The notes under the pieces were generated by a model, which saw nothing but the letters and a program-made list of their open reading frames with translations, did not search any database and had not been told where the DNA came from. From Hypsibius dujardini (Eukaryota > Tardigrada > Eutardigrada > Parachela > Hypsibiidae), in the NCBI GenBank assembly GCA_001579985.1, contig LRSR01008821.1:62001-126000 (forward strand): a stretch of DNA of 64,000 nt, written 5' to 3'. The translations under genes were made by a program, and so were the position numbers. The stretch's first letter is position 1. Each line of letters begins with the position of its first letter. Positions 45,083 through 57,179 of this stretch are shown piece after piece.

Positions 45083-46378
45083 ACAGAGGGTTAACCACTT
45101 GATGGTACTCAGTGACTCATTTTCATACCTGTACGACGTATCTTATCTGATTTCCCAATCTCATAAACTTAACACGTGCTCCACTCAATTTCACATATTT
45201 AATAAATTTCTAGTCTCATTTGGATGCAAATATGGGTTGTAAACTAGATTTGGGTGTGAGGGAGTCTATTTTGACATTGGTCAGTTTGAAATATTCATCC
45301 AGGCAAATGTGAAAGCATTGAAAGTCAGGAAAATTGTAGTTTATCAGAAAGCAGTATCTAATCTCATCAGAAAAAATATCAACAAGAAAGCCGGAAGTGA
45401 TACTGCACCGTCGTTATTGAAAACCCGTGACTCCCCGAAACTCCGAACTTCTGGTATGGTAGATGCCATTGAAAAGGACCTCTCAGGACCGAATCCGCTG
45501 ACCCGTTTTGCATTATCTTTGAAGTACGGTGTGTCGGTTACAACTATTGCTCGCGTTATTAACCAGGATTTGGAGGGGAAAGGTGCGGAAAAAGTGCCAT
45601 GTTCATGCCCTATCAAACAAGCAGGCTAAACAACGGCAGGACTGAGGCCAGAGGTTCCTGCGCTACATCAGCAGCCGGAAGTGGAAAAATATTGTCACCA
45701 TTGATGAGGCCTGGGTGTATCTGACTGACGTTAACGGGATCCAAAAGATTTATTATAAGTTTCGGCGAGAAAGAAGTCCGGGAAGTTGGACCGAATTCTG
45801 GAAGGAATCTCACCCCAAGGGCGTCACGTTTCTGGTCGGTGTTTGCTCCCGTGGGAAAACCGCTCTCTGTTTCGTCAAACCCGGAGCGAAAATCAATAGT
45901 GAGTACTACATCGAACATGTTTTGAAACCACTTTTTAAGTAAGACATTCGGAAACTATTTCCGGGAAAGCATATCAACAATGTCGTCTTCTACGATGACA
46001 GTGCTCCAGCGCAATCTTCCGGAATCACCCAAGAATGGACTCAAAATTCCGGAATCAAGTTCATTCCGAAAGAGCACTGGATGGGCAATAGCCCTGACCT
46101 GGCCCCCAGGGTCTTTTATGTGAACGGTCTGTTTAAATGGAAATTGTTTGACCACGCTGCCACTACAGTGGCAGGTTTGAAACGTGTTATGTGATAGATA
46201 TAGTTGAATTTGGACCAAATTCAAATCAATAACGCTTTGCAATTGTGGCCAAAACGTGTTAAACTCATGACAGAAAGGCAGGGGCTTCAAATCGAGCATG
46301 TTTTAAAAATTCGAACTGAAATTGTGCTCGCAGGAATTAATAAAAAAATTGAGTAGCATCAAGTGGTTAACCCTCTGT
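45083..46378 (+). mobile_element. Mariner-type DNA transposon (1.3 kb)
   Basis: Inverted repeats of about 26 bp mark the ends (ACAGAGGGTTAACCAC at 45,083 and its complement ending at 46,378). A transposase lies between them on the plus strand. The insertion splits LTR B, so it is younger than that LTR. The same family left the deleted copy at 31,943-32,318. Confidence 0.88.
45309..46355 (+). pseudogene. Mariner transposase, inactivated
   Basis: The N-terminal DNA-binding part is open from 45,309 (MKALKVRKIVVYQKAVSNLI) to the stop at 45,627-45,629, with helix-turn-helix features (V-S-V-T-T-I-A-R-V-I-N). After a stop, the catalytic part resumes: V-T-I-D-E-A-W-V near 45,700 with the first Asp, F-Y-D-D-S-A-P-A near 45,995 with the second (usually Q-D-S-A-P-A-H), and S-P-D-L-A-P near 46,092. 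There the third catalytic Asp, expected after A-P, is replaced (R-V-F-Y for x-D-Y). Several stops and the lost third Asp show it cannot transpose. Confidence 0.82.
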
Positions 46379-46467
46379 AGAATGGGAGGGTAAATAGGAA
46401 TGAGTTAACTAAATAAATAGATTATACTATTAGTAAGTGTTGGGTACCTGTTGGGTACCACTCAACA

Positions 46468-47005
46468 CTGTCCAACTTTGTTTTAAAAGTATTTCAACTG
46501 GCCGCGGGAGATTGGTTCCGCGGGCAGATAGCGTCGCTTAGTTTCAGACTTGGAATTCATTTCGAAATTGCTTTGCATCGCACTTTTTTTTGAAAAAATG
46601 TATTTCTTGTTTTCGTTCTCTTGGACTTTCAGAAATTTTATTTCAGTTTTTGCAAATAGCGACAAATTAATCCATTACTGAATCTTGGGATAACTGTTAT
46701 CATCAGAGATTAGAGAATTTGTGTTCCTGCTTTTCACGTGCACAAAATGTGAATGGGCTAAACGTTGATAGATCTTTGTCAAATTCGTTGTCAATATCCG
46801 TCTTTTTATTAGATTTTCTTGTTTTGCTTTTATCTTTGCTTTCTCGCTAACTAATTACAATATTTACACTAGAAAAAGTGAATACACTAGAATTCAAATG
46901 GAATCACAATTTCGACAAAAATAGCAGCGACAAAAAAATGTTGATAGCATTAAACAGTGAGCTTCCTGATGACTCTGGTCTTTTTGAAACTCCGAATTTT
47001 TTTTC
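46468..47005. other. No recognisable gene
   Basis: AT-rich 3' flank of gene A. A 60-codon K/S-rich frame on the minus strand (46,483-46,665) has no motif. Confidence 0.4.
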
Positions 47006-48629
47006 CTAGCAAACAACATTAAACGCATCCAGCGAATTACAGGTAGAGTCGTAAGTGACCTGAAAAAGAACAAAATATAATCAACATAAAGCATAAAATA
47101 TAAGCGAACCACAATAATTGATATCGTTATATCTTCCATCCTAATTTTTTAAGCTGACAAGCATTTTTATCGAATTTCGAAAAATCGTTGTTTGAGTGAA
47201 CTGAAGAGACTGTATTAGAATCAAATAAGAAATCGATTTTGCCATATATAGGGCTTTGTTTTTGCCCTACTGTTCCCATACTTACAGTAATTCCGCTAAC
47301 TATCCCATTTTGAAAGGAAGGGGCAAACCCAGTGACACTGAGGGTCTGGGTGAAGGTGTCAGCAGCCGTGCAATCGGCGACAGCGGGGCCGACGGCTCCA
47401 GAAAGAATGCTTGCCGGAATTGGGAGGCAGGTACCACAATACGTTGCTCCTCTTGGGGGAACTGTTGCAGGAGCTACGATGGTGCAGCCAGCAACATCAG
47501 CAACCCCAGTCGGAGCCAATGCATCAATTCCGTACGTGGTCGAAAAAACGTTTAGTTGCGCAGCGTTATAAAAATTACCAGGAATGAATCGCCCAAACCC
47601 GGGAGTGATACATCGCAGGGCCACGCATAGGGATTTTGAGCCCCCCCTACTGAAAAACTCGGGATTGCCAGTTTGTCGGTCGTTGATATAACACACGTCA
47701 TTGTCACCGGGTAGAGTAAAAGCTGTCACAAAAGGACTAAAAGTTCTGGCGACTGTACAGGGTCCTGCTCCGACTGCAGTTAAAACCCCTGTTGTCGGAT
47801 TGAAACGATCCCACTGCACTCCATTTGTTAATAGTTCGCGGTTACATGCCTGAAAAGGCAGACTGTTACTCGTTGTTGATAAATAAGTCTCGCATTACGT
47901 ACAGTATAAGACAGGTTGGTATAACTTCCAAGATATGGGGTTGTAAGGCCAACACAAACCGAGAAGCTTTTTGGTCCCACAATGTACATGGTGCACGTGT
48001 AGATTTTGGCCTGAAAAACACAGTATTATTTTTTTGCAATCTATGTTTCACAACCTATCATACTAACGGTGAAATAAACGGGATCAGAAGCTACTCCCGT
48101 AGCCCGGTTGATTAAAACGACTGAATAGACTTGCGTAACGTCAATATTTTCAGGTCCTGCCACTCCGATTTGAATATATCCCGTGATAGGGTTATAGGAG
48201 AGATAAGATGTAGTTCCTGCGGCTGATTGTGAGCTAGAACTAACGACTTGGACGTCGACATAATAATTCGTACTGGGAGTAGGAATCTGACAAATTAAAC
48301 AAGTTGAAATGGTAGTTCAAATGTAAATGTATTCGCATACTTACAATGAATTGTGGACCCTGGACGAGATCTCCAACTATGTTGCACGGGACAACGACTG
48401 AACTAGTTCCTGTATTGACAAGAGTTGGCTTTGAGCAATAAGTAGCTGCACACGAGGCGTTAGCTGCGGCATTGGTGAGGCGGTAACAATTGCTACACGC
48501 AAAAGCCGATGTCGTGACCGATGCAGTACGGTTGTAGGTGGTAGTACAAGTCGCTCTTCCTTGTAGAAAACCTAATACAGCGCCCGTATTAATGATTAAA
48601 ATAACGGCATTAATCACTAGGCTCCTCAT
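47006..48629 (-). CDS. Gene A: secreted modular cysteine-containing protein, one frame break
   Basis: Five exons on the minus strand (48,629-48,345, 48,286-48,068, 48,010-47,904, 47,849-47,286, 47,059-47,006), all with GT...AG introns in phase 0, would encode about 409 residues. Exon 1 has a signal peptide (MRSLVINAVILIINTGAVLG) and a Cys/Asn/Thr-rich segment (ACSNCYRL, SCAATYC). Exon 2 looks like a beta-sandwich. Exon 3 holds YTCTMYIVGPKSFSVCVG. Exon 4 carries ACNRELLTNGVQWD, CYINDRQTGNPEFF and CGTCLPIPASIL. Exon 5 is the short tail VTYDSTCN...VVC. Exon 3 is one base short of gene B at the T-T-P-Y position (near 47,940), which would truncate the product before exon 4 unless it is an assembly error. 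Function is unknown; likely extracellular. A TATA-like box lies about 70 bp upstream. Confidence 0.72.
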
Positions 48630-48695
48630 TTTGCACAGTAACTGTTTAGGACTGAATTGATCACTCACATTTGGTACAGTTTGATGAACGCATCT

Positions 48696-48705
48696 CTTAT
48701 ATTTA
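48696..48705 (-). promoter_or_regulatory. Probable TATA box of gene A
   Basis: TAAATATAAG on the minus strand lies about 67 bp before the ATG at 48,629. The same ten bases occur at the equivalent place before gene B, inside about 130 bp of related upstream sequence, so the promoter was duplicated with the gene. Confidence 0.55.
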
Positions 48706-49359
48706 GCTTAAGGCATACTGATATATCTGTTGAATGAGAGCAACGACCATCGGTCTTTCCCTGCGATTAACCCTAGAATGAAGCTTAAGCCGGCCATCCA
48801 ATTCCTTTGAGACTAACTAGATTGAGAAGCTTAGTAGCCTGCCTGGCGTTTACTTGAATGGCCACCATTATTGAGTCAAAAGAACATGTACCAAAACAGC
48901 ACAGTAATAGGAGATGTTATAAACTGGAAATTGATCTTTGTTGTTTGAACGACTCATTTCCTGGTTATAAAATCAGAGTAACTTCTTTTTCTGAATGAAG
49001 CGTGTTGTTTATTTGGCTCGTTGGCTTCCGTAAATGTGCTGACGACCGCAATGATAAACCAAATCGTTACGTGATTCATCACGACCCGGTTTGAAGTTGA
49101 CCCCTGCTTAACGGCTTTGTGTTTTCTCTGGCAATGACGCGTGATTTTTGAGGTGGGACTATGCAGAGTCTCGCTATTAGGCCTATATTTTAATTCAGTA
49201 AAAAATAATGATTCTATCTGGCGAACATTGCTGACTTGCCATTTGCGCCAAAAAAATATTCTGAAAGTGAGTAAAAATATTTCTGAAAATGTCTGCCTCC
49301 AGATTTTTTTAGCCGTATGTTATCAGCCCAGTAGCATTCATCTGAAAACGTATGAGGGA
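48706..49359. other. Upstream flank of gene A
   Basis: The first 65 bases still resemble the upstream region of gene B (ending GAGAGCAACGACCA near 48,750). Beyond that nothing is recognised. Confidence 0.5.
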
Positions 49360-49687
49360 AGGGCCCTGGAATGGGCCACTTGAATTTCCGTACCCTGGAA
49401 TGGGCCACCGGGCGGCAGGGGGCGCTCTGTCGCAAATTAATTGAAAACAGAGGAGTCATTGCATAGTCAGCGTCCTCTATAGTGAGCTTTTTTCAACTGT
49501 CCAATCATTTCGTTTTTTAAACATGTTCCAACAATTTTTTTTTCATATCTGACACGCGTTCCACCAGGTTATCAACTATTTTCTGTCGCTTAGGACTTGA
49601 TGATGGCCAAAACTTGTGTGGAAGTTGTGATTCCAGGGTAGCCCATTCCAGGGTACGAGAAAGTCAAGTGACCCATTTTAGTGCCCT
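49360..49687 (+). mobile_element. MITE with GGAATGGGCCA-type terminal repeats, copy 1
   Basis: About 328 bp bounded by inverted repeats of about 48 bp. The left end is CCTGGAATGGGCCACTTG and the right end its degenerate complement. Each repeat contains the GGAATGGG motif twice. A second copy lies in reverse orientation at about 59,183-59,506 with most of the interior conserved. It is non-coding. Confidence 0.82.
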
Positions 49688-49711
49688 AACCTGATAATTT
49701 GACTATTTTGA

Positions 49712-52540
49712 AAATACGGTTATAGCACATTATACATACGTGAAATTTTTGAATTTGGCGACAGCCAATCGATAGAGGACGTCGAGAGGTATCGATTAAA
49801 AAAAATTAGGTGAGGATAAATTAAAACTGAGGGAGATATGGCAGTTCCAAGTTGGGGTACAATCAATCAATCAGCCATTACAATCCCATGCGCAATGCAC
49901 GGGGTGCAGCTCAAACTGCAACGCACTCATGAACGTGCAATCAACCAATCAACCATTACATTTTGATGGGCTTTGATGGGTTTTGATGGGTTTTCGATGA
50001 GTTTTGAATGGCGCCATTGACGATGGGTTTTGAATGGCAGCACTGACTCAGACTCTCATGACTGATGGGGCGCCGAGCGTGAGCGAGCGAGCCCTCGTTC
50101 CGTGACCCATCACTCACGGGGTTAAGGCCATAATTGATTGACGGCGTTTTTATCATTACTTTATCAATCAATCAAGCATCGGTTTGTCAAAGTGACTGTA
50201 AGTTTGATTTTTGTGGTGAATGCAAGTTAGGGAAGCGCGCATTGTGTTAGTCGTTATAATATTTATTTATTTCTGGTTGTTGAGTTTACCAAATATATAT
50301 TTTCTAATTATAAATTTATTTAACATAAATAATAATATAAATATAGTTTTTTCAAGTACTCATCTAATAATTGACAACCGGCATTAAAAATTAAGTGACT
50401 TCTTTTTGATGAGAAAAAATAATAATATTTAATAATAAATTACTGTAGACGACGAATAATATTTACTTGTATATACAGAAATAATTGGGCACTACTAGAT
50501 AAAAGCTTCGGCATGGTCTTTCGGTTGAGGCCCGATGTCGCCTTCGAAATCGTCTAGCTCTTCGGGGTCGTCTACCTCTGGCCCTCTCGGTTGCACGTGC
50601 AGTCGCTCATTTTGGTTGCCTGAGAGCCGCAAGTGCACCGAGAGGCCCACTCCTTCAGGTGTTCGAAATGGAGGCCGTGTCCATCCTAATAACCAGACGG
50701 CACCGTTCGTGACATATCCAGGACGCCAAACATCCCCAGGGTGGTTCAAAAGTCCTATAAGTCAGCGACTGCGGCAGCTCCGGAAAAATTGCGGTGGTAG
50801 ATGAACTCGTCTAGTGCGAGCCAGACTCGATCATAAATAAAACCGCAATGTTTCCGGAGATGCCGTTTGAGGAGATTAATGACTCCCTCGACGTGGTTGG
50901 AAGAGACGAGGTTTTCGTTGGCTTCACGGCGAGCAAACTGCCCAATCGAGTGGTTGACCGACCCACCCTTGACGAAGTCAGCCTACTGAAAATAGATCAA
51001 TATTTTTTTTAAATCTAAAATATAGAGGGCTATGCTCACAAACTCGCATATAACTAATTGATAAAATCCCACACCTGGTCAATGGACTCATACTCAGGAG
51101 CTCCGTGCGTGAAGACCGTTGAGTCAGACAAGACGAACCGGCAAAAAACAGGCTCAATCGTGACCCTCTTTAATAAAAACAACAAATGATGGGTTGCATT
51201 TTTTATGCAGGAAATTTTTTCAGTATCCGTAATGATAAATATGTCTGTTTTTCTGTATGTTTCACTGTCTTTCTCTATGTCACTCTCCAGTTTACTCACG
51301 TCCCGTTTGCGAATGTGGAAGATTACGGTTCGATTGCTTCCATATTCGTTCAACACAAACAACATCACCTTCCTGCTGTTCGCTGACCTGGCTCCGACTT
51401 CTCTCTCATGCAGCCCACGACCACGATTGCCTCGGTGGTATTTCCAACTGGTCCCAATCCAGCCATTACATAAAGAAAAAGAAAAGTTTGCGAAATTTAG
51501 ACGCTTAGATGCATTTCAAGAATCAAACAATACGAAACTCGTTTTTGCACTTCGTCCACAAACATTTTCTTTCCGGGTCGCCGAGCTGGATTAAGGTGAA
51601 CCGATTGCGAACAGCTAGAGCTTCGCGTCCAAAGAGGCAGTCATGATTGGCTGAATTTCGGTGAATCCCTGCCTAAAAATATTTTCGATCTATGGAACAA
51701 AGGTCAGAGAGAGCGTGTGCAAGAGTCTATACAATCAATCAATCAATCGACCAAGAGGACTATTTAACTCACGACATCGGCAAGACCGCGTTGGCTGTAG
51801 GTCCCGAAATGGCTCATCTGCAGTAAATGGTTAAGGCCAGGTGCAGCTCCAGCCTCATTCCCTCCAAAAATGTTCCCTCCAGCATTGACGCCGTGGCGGA
51901 GCAACGGCAACAGAAAACGTAACGGCCACAATGAAAACCGATCGACATCAGCTGCCTGCACGCCCGGTCCCCGCACCTTTTCTGTTTTAAAACTAGCCCA
52001 AAACGTTGCAGAAAACGCTTTACCTGAAATATGAAAGTGAATCTGAAAAGTGAAACAAGAAACAGGAGGCAAAAACTCACTAAAATTTCCTTCAGCTGCT
52101 CCATGGTCAAGGGCTCTCCCCTTCCTTCAATCGCCGCTTCAAGGTCGCGTCCTCTGCAGGCGCTCATCGCAAACTCAGCGATCATGAAAGCATCCTGGGT
52201 CCGATCCATTGGGTTGAGGATGTCGGCAAGAAATGCGAGTGAAGCCATTTTATTTTAATTTTAGAAAAGGGAAAGCTTTATTTTTCGACAAAAAAATCAC
52301 AACAAAGCCGTTGGTCAGTTTCGTGCGTTGCACACTTTGCGCTGCACTCCATGCATTGCGCATGGGATTGTAATGGCTTATTGATTGATTGTCCCCCAAC
52401 TTGGAACTGCCATATCTCCCTCAGTTTTGATTTTTCTCACCTAAATATTTTTTAATCGATTCCTCTCGACGTCCTCAATCGATTGGCTGTCGCCAAATTC
52501 AAAAATTTCACTGTATGTATAATGTGCTTTTACCGAAAAT
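49712..52540 (-). mobile_element. Merlin-type DNA transposon with ~215 bp inverted repeats
   Basis: The segments 49,712-49,930 and 52,322-52,540 are reverse complements at roughly 85-90 percent identity by eye (core GACAGCCAATCGAT). They enclose 2.4 kb with a minus-strand transposase of the IS1595/ISXO2 class, which in eukaryotes defines the Merlin superfamily. It sits directly beside the MITE at 49,360. Target duplications were not settled. The element looks nearly full length but its transposase is damaged. Confidence 0.82.
50500..52248 (-). pseudogene. Merlin (DDE_Tnp_IS1595) transposase relic, intron-containing
   Basis: The frame starts MASLAFLADILNPMD at 52,248. An intron with GTGAGT...TTTCAG (about 52,084-52,025) leads to a cysteine-rich zinc-ribbon stretch (K-R-C-G-D-R-A-C, C-C-R-C-S-A-T-A-S) and E-G-T-F-L-E-G-M-R-L, typical of the family. 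Then come K-Y-H-R-G-N-R-G-R near 51,435, F-V-L-S-D-S-T-V-F near 51,130 with the second catalytic Asp, H-S-I-G-Q-F and S-S-N-H-V-E-G-V-I-N-L-L-K-R-H-L near 50,885 with the third acidic residue, and L-D-E-F-I-Y-H-R near 50,810. A TGA replaces a conserved Trp near 51,823 (Y-C-R-W). The first catalytic Asp is not visible. Splice-like gaps suggest several small introns. Confidence 0.78.
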
Positions 52541-55267
52541 ACGTACGTAATTTGAGGCTTATCTGGGAGGTCATCTTGTTCATTGCTATACACCCGATTG
52601 ATCGGTATTCGCCCCCACTTTTCGCTTTGCAATACGCCTCATATTCCTCTTGCAATTTCGAGAATTTGCTTCTTGCATTCAGTTTGAATTTGTGATTACA
52701 GCAAATCCCGAATTATGTGACATTAGAACTCGAAAAATTAGTTTGATCGACGCTTTCGAATAACTATAACCGACAAATATTGGTTATTAATATCCTTCAT
52801 TGCTGGCCACGTCGCGCAGTTTTTTAATATGCTTATTTTCTTCTGCTAATCCGTTTACCGGGTTCGGCAACACTTTTGGCTGTGAGCCTTTTGTAATCAT
52901 AGAATGCTAGTTTGCGTGAAACATATTGCTCACTAATTCATATCTTTTAATGGAGTATTTATTTCCTATTACATTTTAGAAGAACATTTATTTATTTCCT
53001 TCAGCCTTACAAATATTACTAAGGTTACCCCAGCATTCGTTTCAATTATAAAATGGGCCATTGTGAACATTTTCTGACTTGCCCAGAGAACGGCTGACTT
53101 AATAAAGTAAAAGCATATTTGTAGGACTTATGGTTGGACGAATCCAAAAAATTAAGTTTGTTCGTCAAACTGGCCGAGAATGGCGAGTGCGGACAACAGC
53201 GCACACTGGAGTGGTACTGTAAATACATTTTCTCAACATTCATTGTTGGAGCTCGTGTCCTGCGTAGCGTAAAAAACTTCAGATGTAACAGACTCTATTG
53301 CAGCAACACTGAAATTCAGAAGCAGTGCAGTACAAACAAATACTGAAAAGAAAGTAAAGGACTTTTGAGTTGCTATTTATTTTGAATTGTAAAAATTTTA
53401 ACTTTGCAACAATTTAACAATAACCTGTAACAATAGTTGGGGCAAATAAAGCTTTTTCAACATGCAGCCTCATATAACTAGACAAAGTAAAATTAAATAT
53501 TAGATTTTGTTTCAAATCCTTATGGCATCCTTTAAAAACAACGTTCAAAATAATTGCTCGTAAGAGATTCATAATTTTGTTTTACCTGTTCATTTAAAAT
53601 GGAAGCAACCTTTAATACTATTCATCCGCATAAACATTTGCGTTTTTTGCTTTGAGATGCAACGGATTTTACTCTTCCAATCAGAAACTATTTTGGCATA
53701 TAATACAATTTACCGAAAATATTCAAAACGTTATGAAGTTTCAAATCTGCGGGCCGAAAACGTTCAATGTTACGTTCTCTAATGGTTTAGCTCATAATTG
53801 GGTAAAAGATGTCATTTGCATACTCACCGTACATTTTAACAAAGGAAAAGCAATTGGCTTTTTTAGGAGTGGGCGTATTTACAGTTACTGGTAGCTGCAG
53901 CTTTGAGCAGCTTAGCTGCAGTGTTTATTCAGAGTTGTACGCTGCATGCTGCAAGCCGCTGGCGCCGCGATACGGCTCTAGCGCAAGACACTAGCAGCAG
54001 CTAGGCCTTTTGACTCGAGAAAGCAAGCCTGATGAAGTGAATGCCTGAATGAATTTAGAGTAGTACATTCTATGCCACGGTGATCCCGGAAGAACGATCC
54101 CCGTATGAGAATACAAAGTCTTCTTTGCTTGATCAATTGATATCCTATTTGCTTAAAAATTACCCCTTGGTTTTGATTATGTGTGAAATTTCCATAGATG
54201 GATGGTAGACGATGGACAATAAGATGAGGTCAGAGGATTATTCTGACCTGTACAAAAAATTGCGCGGACGTAAAAAGCGCGTCGCTAGATCTTGGTCAGC
54301 TACATATGGTTAGCTGCGGTTACATGACTTGGCTAAATTTTGTGAGGTACTCGTATTTAGCTCTGTTAATGTATGAAAATCATAGAATTTTTTGTATTTT
54401 AAGGCTTATAATTTAATAAAATCATAACAGATCACTGAAACCAAATTTTGCGCGGCATGGACATCGGAATGTTTCAGGATACGTTTTTCCCTTGGGCTAG
54501 CTGAGTGAAATTTCCAGCGGAGTCGTTTTATTTAGCTGAAACAATCTGCCAGAATGTCAATCAGTTTAGCTTTTTTGTCAGTATATTTCGTGGTGGATTG
54601 TCTACGCTGTGCCAGACTTGATACTGTGCTTCGCGCCCTGTGTGAATTATTTGCATAAATACATTTTCAAACTCAATCAGACTGTTTTCAAATTTAAGAA
54701 AATTGGTTTGTCTTTCTATTACAATATTGAAGAAATGCGAGAGGCAATTTCTTCTTACATGCTTGCGCGCGTATGTACACACGACGTTTGATAAACCCCT
54801 TTAATGAGAGATACTTAATTTGTGGCATCGAACTGAAGATTCGCTCTACCTTTTCACAAGTCGAATCTCAAAGGATATCCTCCAAGACTACGAGAAATGA
54901 GCCCTCTGTTCGGCCTGTTACCAGGATAACCAACTTAAGCCAGTCTTGCTCTTGTGAGGGGAAAACAAAATATATGCCATACTGCTATCGCGATTGAGCT
55001 ATTCCTAATCAAAATATACTTGGATACTGAGGTAGCGCTGATTTCACCCGATAGTAAAACGGAACTGTTTTCAGTAATTAAGCTATATTCCAACCTAATA
55101 ATTTTGTCATTTGTTGCTTCATTTGGTTGGTAAAAGAGTTTTCTATAACACATACGCTTTTGATCGTATCACCGGAAAGAGTTTTTGTGTCGAAATTGGA
55201 GTTGCGCATTTTATTGTGGTCTTAGTAATGATGCCTGGAGTAGCGGTACCGGTCACACTTGCCACTC
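52541..55267. other. No recognisable gene
   Basis: AT-rich DNA with short frames (60-80 codons) on both strands and no motif. Around 53,880-54,000 is a GC-richer patch with repeated AGCTGCAG and GCTGC words. I found no terminal repeats defining an element. Confidence 0.45.
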
Positions 55268-55710
55268 TTACAGCCAGCTTGTTTGGATGTGGGCTGAGCT
55301 ATTTCTTTCCCACCAAGGAACCTGTTTCTGAAAACAAAACAAACAGTTTAATCTTGATATGTCACAACAATAGACTGATGAGTTCTTACGTGGGCTCTGG
55401 CTAATAGCATGTTTAGCGGACTTGTCTGTATCGAAATTGCATTGACATTCACAAACGTGCACATCATGAAAAGGACCAAGAAGTAGAAAATCTTTAAACA
55501 AGGATCTATTTGTGGATTGGCTATTTGATTGTGTTTTGCGATTGTTAAAAATTGTGCGAAATCGGTAGAATAATTATTCACATTCATACACATAGCATCT
55601 GTTTACAAAGAAGTTAACAGAAGAAAATTGAAACTCAAGTAGACGGATAAAAAATTATATTTCTTACCTCTGGTTGTTACAAATAAAATAGTGTTGGTGA
55701 TCCCAAACAT
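55268..55710 (-). CDS. Gene E: small three-exon gene of a duplicated pair, tentative
   Basis: Possible exons 55,710-55,668, 55,598-55,390 and 55,327-55,268 join with GT...AG introns of 69 and 62 bp to 103 codons. The reading frame stays open across both junctions, with MFGITNTILFVTTR at the start and a hydrophobic segment in the middle (IFYFLVLFMMCTFV). The last two exons have a paralogue at 57.4-57.8 kb. However, the frame that is best conserved between the copies in exon 3 (L-A-V-R-V-A-S-V-T-G-T-A-T-P-G) is not the one used by this model and contains a stop just before it. So this may be a decayed gene. Confidence 0.35.
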
Positions 55711-57177
55711 CAAGCCTGGTTAATAGTGAAACACAGTATGATTATAGCAGAATCCTTCACGTTGTATGAAGCTGTCGATAATTTGGTACTAATCAACCTG
55801 CGTGTTTTCTAGCCTCACTCAAGTTTAAATCCTAAACTTTTTGTGCTATTGATGAATCAATAAAATAAATATATACTGTGCACTTTAAATTATGATTCCA
55901 ATTTTTTAACTTTTTTTGGCAAGTGTGGTTTTTAAAGATATATACAAGATCAACGCCGTGGGGTTGATCAGTAGCGCCGCAGAATTAGACTGCATTGAAC
56001 CGCTGCATATAATTCGTTTTATTTGAATAGCCCTTTCAAATTAAGAGAAGCCAAAGAATTAAGATTGATTTACTCGTTTTAACTCGACTTAAAGTCTGTC
56101 GGCTGATTTCAATTTAAATATCGATTTTTGCCTTTGTCAATTGGAATTCGATTTAAATATGCACGCCGTTTTACAGATCCAATTTTTCTTTAGGCAATCC
56201 AGATGCCTTGCAAAACATACTGAAACAATTGCAATAAGTTTAGCAAACCAGGTTTTCCTCTATGTGACACAAAGTGATACGGGGTTTTTTAACCGGTAGC
56301 ATTTTTGCTGTGCAGTAAGATGTTCATCAATTATCTCCAACATTTCACACCAACAAATATAATGCCATTTCGTCTAGTAAGTTATTATTTTAATTCATTC
56401 TGTTTGTGCCTCGAATGTCCTATTTTAAATGTGAAATTAAAATAGGCACAAAGATGTAAATAAAAATAAAAATTGTTTAAGGAAAACCTATTAAAATTTA
56501 TCAATAAGTTGGCTAATCAGTAATTTGGAAAATATATCCAACATTTGTCTCTTTCTTTCTTTATTTAAAACGTTCCCGAGGAACATTTCATAACGACCGT
56601 TGTGCTTGAGCGGGCGCTCACGATATGAATATGATTAGGTTGGCCGAAACGAAGGAACTTTGATAAGAGTGTAGGTACTGGCGACCCCCGCAGGTGAGGA
56701 AATGTAAATTATCGCATGCCCAAAGTCAAACAACAAATTGTTTGTCATATCCAAAAATCACTTAGCCCGCCGATTACAAATAAGGAAGCAAATAATTTGA
56801 CGCGTTTCGGAAATCTAAAAGTACGAACCAGCAGTGAGCACGATTTGTTACTGTGAAAAGATCCAGACCGAGTTGTGCCTTGTTCTATTAAGCAAGGTCA
56901 ACCTGTGTTACTAACACCCCCCCCCCTAACAGGACATACACCCTCAGTCTTCCAAACTCAGGCAAGCGAGGGCGAAGCCTGAGTTTGGCTTGTACATATG
57001 GACATTAACTACCGTTGACTCCGCCAAATGTGAAATGCCTGAAGCTTGTGATTGGGATTGGCACTTAGATTTGCAAGACAATAATTTTCATGTTAAATTT
57101 TGGATTGATTTAAGCGATCAATGAAATCCCCATTTCACTTGACGGTACACAGAAGCAAAAAATGTAACAATTTAATA
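55711..57177. other. No recognisable gene
   Basis: Very AT-rich upstream flank of gene E. A C run lies near 56,918, and GAGGGCGAAGCCTGAGTTTGG-like self-complementary words near 56,950-56,990 suggest a small foldback, not resolved. Confidence 0.4.
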
Positions 57178-57179
57178 TT

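Larger units (their letters stand above)
44836..46467 (-). mobile_element. Solo LTR B, opposite orientation, split by a mariner
   Basis: Without the mariner at 45,083-46,378 this LTR is about 336 bp and matches LTR A over its whole length in reverse complement, with the same TGTT...AACA ends. No target duplication is evident at its borders. The divergence between A and B is moderate, so they are separate insertions or an old inverted arrangement rather than one recent element. Confidence 0.82.

Noticed and set aside
47256-47571. Plus-strand frames of 79-99 codons
   Set aside because: Antisense to exon 4 of gene A, which is supported by homology to gene B.
50535-50804. 89-codon plus-strand frame
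   Set aside because: Antisense to the end of the Merlin transposase.
53134-53346. Cysteine-containing 70-codon frame as a secreted gene
   Set aside because: No signal peptide, no paralogue and no splice support.
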